From Bifidobacteriaceae bacterium (lineage in GTDB: Bacteria; Actinomycetota; Actinomycetes; Actinomycetales; Bifidobacteriaceae), in NCBI GenBank assembly GCA_022651005.1, contig JALCQD010000003.1, positions 124,001 through 188,000 on the forward strand: a DNA stretch of 64,000 bases, given 5' to 3'. A program made the position numbers and the translations under genes. A model generated the notes under the pieces. That model had not been told where the DNA came from, ran no database searches, and saw nothing but the letters and a program-made list of their open reading frames with translations. Of this stretch, positions 58,865 to 64,000 are shown piece after piece (within the stretch, counting starts at the first letter, position 1; every line of letters starts with the position of its first letter).

Positions 58865-60004
58865 CTAGTTGAGACGCAGACCAGTGGACGGAGCGAACAG
58901 GTGCATCTTGGCCGGATCGATATGAATCTTCACGGTCTCGCCGATCTTCGGCAGAGTGCGCGGAGGAATACGAACCGTGGTGAGCTTGTTCTGATCCGAC
59001 ATCGTGGCTGCGGTTGCAGCATTGGTGTCCTTGACGGCGTCATCGGAGACAATCTGGCCGTAGACGTAACCGTCGGAGCCCAGATCCTCGGTGTTCTGAA
59101 CCAGAAGCTTGAAGGCATCCGGATCATCAGCCGTGGCGAGCGAGGCATCCTCAGGACGGAACCCGAGAATGATCTGGCTGTTGTCGTCAGCGGTGAGCTT
59201 GCTGACAGCCTCGGTCGGCAGCGACACGGTGTCGTCACCAATCTTTGCGTGGCCATCAACGACCTGGTGCTGGTTGATGTTCATCGACGGGGAGCCGATG
59301 AAGCCTGCAACGAACACGTTCGCCGGGCGATCGTACAGCTCGGTCGGAGCACCGACCTGCTGCAGCTTGCCCAGACTCAGGACGGCGATGCGATCGCCCA
59401 TCGTCAGAGCCTCGGTCTGATCGTGGGTCACGTACAGAGTAGTAACACCGAGCTGGTGCTGCAGTGCTGCGATCTGAGTACGCGTCTGAACACGGAGCTT
59501 TGCATCGAGGTTGGAGAGCGGCTCATCCATGAGGAAGACCTTCGGCTCACGAACGATTGCGCGGCCCATTGCAACACGCTGACGCTGACCACCGGACAGT
59601 GCCTTCGGCTTGCGATCGAGGAACTCGGTGAGATCCAGAATCTTTGCGGCCTGCTCCACCTTCTTGCGAATTTCAGCCTTGTCCACGCCAGCGATCTTCA
59701 GAGCGAAGCCCATGTTCTCCGCAACGGTCATGTGCGGGTACAGAGCGTAGTTCTGGAAGACCATTGCGATATCGCGGTCCTTGGGCTGCATGGTGGTGAC
59801 GTCTTTATCACCAATGTAGATTGAACCCTTGTTGACTTCTTCGAGGCCTGCAAGCATGCGGAGCGTCGTTGACTTACCGCAGCCAGAAGGTCCAACGAGA
59901 ACCAGAAACTCTCCGTCCTTGATGTCGAGGTTCAAGTCCTCAACCGACGGGGTGTCGTTACCAGGGTAGATTCGAGTGACGTTCTCGAACTTTACTTCTG
60001 CCAT
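58865..60004 (-). CDS. msmK: Sugar ABC transporter ATPase of the MsmK/UgpC type (orphan)
   Basis: A 379-residue CUT1-family ATPase. Walker A is GPSGCGKST, the Q-loop MVFQNYALYPHMT, the signature LSGGQRQRVAMGRA and Walker B VFLMDEPLSNLDAKLR, with the switch His in YVTHDQTEA. The C-terminal OB-fold regulatory domain begins with GFIGSPSMN and includes ILGFRPEDAS. No permease or binding-protein gene adjoins, as is usual for MsmK in bifidobacteria and streptococci, where one ATPase serves several oligosaccharide importers. AAAGGAAA precedes the ATG. A palindromic site at 60202-60216 lies about 200 bp upstream. Confidence 0.93.
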   Translation of the reverse strand: MAEVKFENVTRIYPGNDTPSVEDLNLDIKDGEFLVLVGPSGCGKSTTLRMLAGLEEVNKGSIYIGDKDVTTMQPKDRDIAMVFQNYALYPHMTVAENMGFALKIAGVDKAEIRKKVEQAAKILDLTEFLDRKPKALSGGQRQRVAMGRAIVREPKVFLMDEPLSNLDAKLRVQTRTQIAALQHQLGVTTLYVTHDQTEALTMGDRIAVLSLGKLQQVGAPTELYDRPANVFVAGFIGSPSMNINQHQVVDGHAKIGDDTVSLPTEAVSKLTADDNSQIILGFRPEDASLATADDPDAFKLLVQNTEDLGSDGYVYGQIVSDDAVKDTNAATAATMSDQNKLTTVRIPPRTLPKIGETVKIHIDPAKMHLFAPSTGLRLN

Positions 60005-60201
60005 TTGTATTTCCTTTCATCGGCAGGTACGTGCCGAACGATCCGAGTAAAAGGTTGCATTCACTTGTTTTTGAGTTATCACACAGAGCTGGGCGCCATG
60101 CGACGCTGATGCGCGTTGCTGCAATGTGTTGGTTCGTGAAGAATTCTTTACTCCTCCTTGAGCCAGTTATGACTCTAGCACAGATATCTAGGATTGCGCC
60201 A

Positions 60202-60216
60202 GAAACGTTTCGAAAC
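60202..60216. promoter_or_regulatory. Operator-like overlapping palindromes upstream of msmK
   Basis: GAAACGTTTCGAAAC contains two overlapping perfect ten-bp palindromes, GAAACGTTTC (60202-60211) and GTTTCGAAAC (60207-60216). The core ACGTTTCG also forms the arms of the palindrome upstream of the sugar porter (51535-51555). It lies just beyond the stop codon of the surface-protein gene, about 200 bp from the msmK start. The rest of the 219-bp gap carries no ORF. Confidence 0.55.
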
Positions 60217-60223
60217 TACGCCT

Positions 60224-63200
60224 CTACCGTGCGCGAACCTTCGCGAATGCGGCCCCGAACAGAACCAGCAGCAGCATTACAGCAATAACAGCTTGCGTAT
60301 CGACGCCAGTCTTGGCAAGTGCCGCCACGGCTTTGCTCGCTGTCGCGACAGGTACCGGCGCAGAAGACGCTGCAGACGAAGTTGATCTTGAAGTACTGCG
60401 TGAATGAGACTTCGGCAGAACCGATGACGCCGAGCCGGAGTCGACCACACCGGCAGCACCAGTTGTGCTTTGTGGGCCATTGCCATTTGCATCTTTCGTG
60501 CTGGAACCAGCCTTCCCGGGACCTGCAGTTCCAGAATTCCCAGTTCCGGTTCTCGTGCCGTTGCCATTCGCGCCACCATTATTCGGGGTGCTGGTTCCGG
60601 CTGTGCCTTTTCCTCCACCATTATTCGGGGTGCTGGTTCCGTCTCCAGTTCCGGTGTCCGCGTTCGTGCCCGCGCCGGTACTAGTGCCAGGCGTGTCACC
60701 ATCGACTTGTGCTGGCTTATGCACATTCGTCACATTAAGCCCGTTGATGGTGGCCTTGTACTGCGCCACGGCATCTTCGGAAAGCGCGTACTTCATGAAA
60801 TCGGCGCCCGTGTGCGTGGCCTCGGCCTCGGACACCGCGAACTTCGCCTTCTCGAATTGATACTTCCAATCAGTATCCGCAGAAGCTGTGGCGGTATCAG
60901 CCTCTGTGCCATCCTCATTCAGAAGATGCACCGTCACGGACGTAGGCCGCAAGTTATCTGCATCGTTGCCGTCCTCCCATGTTTTCGTGCCATAGGTACG
61001 CACATAGGAGTCATATAAGGTGGTCGGCAGCGCAGACCACCCTGTGGCGTAACGTGCCGACCGAATCAGTGCCCACTCGGCAGTTTGTGTCGCTGCTGAT
61101 GCATCAGTCACTGCAATTGTTGCAGTGTATTCGGTACCTGACACACTTTCAGGAATATCTACGATAAAGGACTTCACGGCTGACCAACCGCCAATACTCT
61201 CAATATTCTCAGCCGTCACATAACCCTTCTCGCTCACCGACAAAGGATCTTTACCACTGGGTAGCTCTTGCTGCGAGGCCGAGTAGAGAACGCTCGCATC
61301 ACTCGCTGTATCCGTAGTGGTACCGTCCGTCTTGTTGAGTGCGATTGCACCTTCCAACCTGATATCCACATTCTCTGGCAGATTCGTGAGTTGCCGCACG
61401 AGAGTGGTGCCCGTCGCCGACTGATAATTCGCTATATCAAGCGTCAGGCTGTGATCAGCAGTTGACGTTGTCGTCAATACATTGATGGCAGTATCCGAAG
61501 GCATCGAGCCGGCATTGTCACTGATTTTGAGTGATGACGAAATACCCGATGACACCCTCGATCTGTTGACAGTCACATTCATGGAACCGATGAGTACCGC
61601 ATTACCGTCGCCGCCAGTTGCCTCATCGGCCGTTGTCGAATCAACCGGTTTTGTGGCAGCATTGCCATTAACTGAACTTGATTCGACCGTCAGATCAGGA
61701 TCATTCATGTTAGAAAGCCAAACAGCCGCAGGCGAGGTTGTGGTGATACCGGGCTCGTCCGAAGCCTTCCATTGCACATGGAACTTCCCGGAGGCCACAG
61801 AGCTATCGGTGCGAGTGTTGTACGACCACCCGGTACCCTTCCAATCGAATTTCACCACGGTGTGACCAGTCGTCGTTTGGTACGTGGTGATCTTTGGCTG
61901 TGGTATTGAGGAGTCCACACTGGGATCTGCAGAGAGAACAGTCTTCTTTGGAAGCATCATGTAGAAAACAGGTTCATATATAGTGTTGGCTGTCGTCTCA
62001 CTTGCAGACGTCGCAGAGCCGTCGGAACCGGCATTCATCTGAGGCGCCATCGTATGAGACTTTCCATCAAGATATTCGACCGTCCCCGAATACGTAGAAT
62101 CAACATTGCTGGAATCTGAATCAATGGCCATGCCGAGATCCGCATTACGCAAAACCTTGTAGTACGTAACCGGATTAACGTAAGAGTCTCCGGTAAAAGG
62201 GTAGCCTTTTTTGATTTTCTTGCCACTTGTCACGCCTGTACCAGTGGCGAGAATGGTCGGATAGCGCACATCCCCATCAGCAATCGTCAAGTCTTTATTT
62301 GAATCAGCGGCATCCATTTCGTAAGTTTTCTGAGCAGCAAAATTGAGAGACCAATACACAGTAGTGTTCATCGCCATGCCATCAGGATTAAGGAAACTTG
62401 CCTTTACCCACGTATTTCCCGTTCCATCAATGGGAATTGTGGCTTTTTTCGCATCCGCTTCTGCCGATGTCACTTGATGTCGCACTATTTGATGCCGGCC
62501 GTCCGCCGTTTCCAAGTCAAGGGTATACGTCTGTCCTTCAACCGGGTTATCTACCCATGCTTTGCCTCCGGTTATACGCGAGCCATCAGGAGCAGCAACG
62601 CTGAAGTCGAGGTCCTTTATTGTTTCTCCAGGAACGACAACATTGTATCCAAGGCTGTATGCAGAAGACATAACCTCCGTGTGCTTGGCAGTTGACGAGC
62701 CAGGAACAAGGACGTTGGGAGTACCGTCGTAATAATTCACGAATAAATCAGACGTTGATGCGTCGGCGGGGTTCGGCGAACCTGGAGCACTGGCACCGCT
62801 GGATACAATCTTTGCCTTGACGGGATTGGCGAGATCCAAGTTGCTCAACGTCGTTGACGTGCCAAAGTACCCCTGCACGGAAGAAGCGCCCTGGGCTTCA
62901 TATGCCTCATCCCGTGCAGCAGCAGTGAATCTTCCCGAGAAAGTCGCAGAGGCTCCCGATACGGTCGGATCATACGTCAACAATTTGGTAGTGGCGTCTT
63001 GCGTCCAGCCAGTTGCGGCAGATGAATCGTCAAGCTCGAAGTCAGCGGGCATCGACAATGTTATGCGGCTGATATTAGGATTCCAATTTTCTCTCTGCAC
63101 GTTATCTGGGTATGTGACGCGTAAGGCGTTATTGACTGTGAACTTATACAGCGCATCCTTCTGGTACGTCATCGTATCCGTATAAGGCTTGTTCTCATCC

Positions 63201-63814
63201 GGGTTTGTGAACACTACTTGATCCCATGAGTTTCCCACCGAGTACCCGTCGGTAATGGTGAAATTAACAGCCTGGGACTCGGTTGATGAATCAGTGTGAG
63301 TCAATGTTGCATCGAGAGAATACTCACCAGCAGTGAGGAGGTTGTTGGAATCGCGAGGATTGAGCACCTCAGAGTTATCAATTACCGGCTTTATTGACAC
63401 CGCAAGATCGGCAGACACAGTTTTCCCATTCGCAACATCATCCGCAGAGACATTTTCGAAGGTATAAGTGGCAGTACCTGCCACTTCATCGAATTTCACG
63501 GTCCCATATGTGGCAAACTGACCTGCCGTGGGCCAATCTGTACTTGACCACAAGCGTGGGTCAATCTTTAAGACGAGAACATCACCCGGCTGAACGCTAT
63601 TGAACGTAAGATTAACGTCATCTGCGCTCTTATCTGAATTGTTGAGGTCGATGGTGCCGTTCGTCTGCGACATCTCCATCACTCCCGCTGCAGAAGCCGA
63701 GGAAGTCACCATGAGGGGAACAAGCATCCCAAGGACGCCGAGCATAGCAATAACGATGGTGCGAATTACTCGCGAAGAGCCCTCATAAGCATTCTGTTGA
63801 ACAATTTTTCGCAT
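60224..63814 (-). CDS. Large sortase-anchored surface protein with Cna-B domain (LAKTG)
   Basis: A 1196-residue exported protein. The signal peptide (about 1-43) ends near SASAAG. Repeated Thr/Ser/Asp-rich beta domains follow. The middle shares YEPVFYMMLPKKTV, VVKFDWKGTGWSYNT and TSPAAVWLSNMND with the paralogue at 55360. A Cna-B domain (KTWEDGNDADNLRPTSVTVHLL) and a Gly/Asn/Thr/Pro-rich spacer with two copies of TSTPNNGGG-type repeats (about 1060-1110) precede the sorting signal. That signal is LAKTG at 1166-1170 with a hydrophobic helix and a short basic end. LAxTG is used by a distinct, often class E, sortase in actinobacteria, unlike the LPFTG of the neighbour. Confidence 0.87.
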   Translation of the reverse strand: MRKIVQQNAYEGSSRVIRTIVIAMLGVLGMLVPLMVTSSASAAGVMEMSQTNGTIDLNNSDKSADDVNLTFNSVQPGDVLVLKIDPRLWSSTDWPTAGQFATYGTVKFDEVAGTATYTFENVSADDVANGKTVSADLAVSIKPVIDNSEVLNPRDSNNLLTAGEYSLDATLTHTDSSTESQAVNFTITDGYSVGNSWDQVVFTNPDENKPYTDTMTYQKDALYKFTVNNALRVTYPDNVQRENWNPNISRITLSMPADFELDDSSAATGWTQDATTKLLTYDPTVSGASATFSGRFTAAARDEAYEAQGASSVQGYFGTSTTLSNLDLANPVKAKIVSSGASAPGSPNPADASTSDLFVNYYDGTPNVLVPGSSTAKHTEVMSSAYSLGYNVVVPGETIKDLDFSVAAPDGSRITGGKAWVDNPVEGQTYTLDLETADGRHQIVRHQVTSAEADAKKATIPIDGTGNTWVKASFLNPDGMAMNTTVYWSLNFAAQKTYEMDAADSNKDLTIADGDVRYPTILATGTGVTSGKKIKKGYPFTGDSYVNPVTYYKVLRNADLGMAIDSDSSNVDSTYSGTVEYLDGKSHTMAPQMNAGSDGSATSASETTANTIYEPVFYMMLPKKTVLSADPSVDSSIPQPKITTYQTTTGHTVVKFDWKGTGWSYNTRTDSSVASGKFHVQWKASDEPGITTTSPAAVWLSNMNDPDLTVESSSVNGNAATKPVDSTTADEATGGDGNAVLIGSMNVTVNRSRVSSGISSSLKISDNAGSMPSDTAINVLTTTSTADHSLTLDIANYQSATGTTLVRQLTNLPENVDIRLEGAIALNKTDGTTTDTASDASVLYSASQQELPSGKDPLSVSEKGYVTAENIESIGGWSAVKSFIVDIPESVSGTEYTATIAVTDASAATQTAEWALIRSARYATGWSALPTTLYDSYVRTYGTKTWEDGNDADNLRPTSVTVHLLNEDGTEADTATASADTDWKYQFEKAKFAVSEAEATHTGADFMKYALSEDAVAQYKATINGLNVTNVHKPAQVDGDTPGTSTGAGTNADTGTGDGTSTPNNGGGKGTAGTSTPNNGGANGNGTRTGTGNSGTAGPGKAGSSTKDANGNGPQSTTGAAGVVDSGSASSVLPKSHSRSTSRSTSSAASSAPVPVATASKAVAALAKTGVDTQAVIAVMLLLVLFGAAFAKVRAR

Positions 63815-64000
63815 GGCCCATTACCCCATCTCTCTGTCAACGGCTTCTGCAACTCACCGCTTGATTCCTCAACATAGCGCATCTGCCCTATTGCCCACAA
63901 AAAGAAAAAGAAATGCGGCCGCGTAATGGGCCAAAGTTAGGAAATCGTGCATGCACATACGGCCCAGTACAGAGGAAGGGACCGCACCTCGTAAGGCACG
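63815..64000. other. Upstream region of the LAKTG surface-protein gene
   Basis: No gene is evident up to the window edge. A ten-bp inverted repeat, GGCCCATTAC (63815-63824) and GTAATGGGCC (63923-63932), starts next to the surface-protein ATG and could contribute to control. The promoter is probably here. Confidence 0.4.

Overview
The window looks like chromosome from a high-GC Gram-positive of the Bifidobacteriaceae (most likely Bifidobacterium or a close relative). This is inferred from base composition and G/C-ending codons, an orphan MsmK/UgpC-type sugar ABC ATPase, sortase-anchored Cna-B surface proteins, DUF4032 and FprA-type actinobacterial proteins, and a non-phosphorylating L-fucose pathway of the kind known in bifidobacteria. 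There are two tRNA genes (Gly-CCC, Leu-CAG) and no rRNA or CRISPR.

Layout. 1-4.5 kb: a LacI-controlled sugar locus with a RhaT-type symporter, a Gfo/Idh/MocA dehydrogenase and a lactonase-like amidohydrolase cut by the left edge. 4.7-7.2 kb: a membrane-anchored arylsulfotransferase followed by an unusual array of opposed 20-bp repeats. 7.2-15 kb: RecQ, a membrane protein, a polar amino-acid ABC transporter and an MFS carrier. 15-17.6 kb: a MarR regulator with a small partner, facing a TIM-barrel-like protein and a 62-aa ORF, with twin palindromic operators between them. 17.6-26.4 kb: tRNA-Gly, HtpX, FprA, an HtrA protease, Tgt, a DUF2974 lipase-like protein and a HAD phosphatase. 26.5-31 kb: MarR plus a heterodimeric ABC exporter with one degenerate ATP site.

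31.2-36 kb is accessory DNA. A Fic protein with Gln in place of the catalytic His abuts a roughly 3.9-kb integrative element inserted in the 3' end of tRNA-Leu. The element has a 22-bp att duplication, paired arm-type repeats at both ends, a repressor-like HTH, a truncated downstream ORF, a surface lipoprotein, an unknown protein and a frameshifted tyrosine integrase.

36-41.3 kb: an SDR, an amidohydrolase, a PNPOx-like protein and a Tet(M)-like translational GTPase. 41.5-49.8 kb: an L-fucose locus. FucP imports fucose, the SDR oxidises it to the lactone, the lactonase gives fuconate, the dehydratase gives 2-keto-3-deoxyfuconate, the DapA-family aldolase gives pyruvate and lactaldehyde, and FucO reduces lactaldehyde to 1,2-propanediol. 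A divergent LacI paralogous to the first one probably regulates it. 49.8-51.6 kb: a sugar-porter MFS gene with strong operator-like palindromes. 51.6-55.2 kb: RlmB-type rRNA methyltransferase, a DUF4032 kinase-like protein and a membrane protein. 55.3-63.8 kb: two large paralogous surface proteins with different sorting signals (LPFTG and LAKTG) on either side of msmK.

The two LacI regulators, the two DxHxHxWD lactonase-like proteins and the dehydrogenases suggest two related oxidative (deoxy)sugar pathways within 50 kb. All functions are inferred from sequence motifs read by eye; no database search was run.
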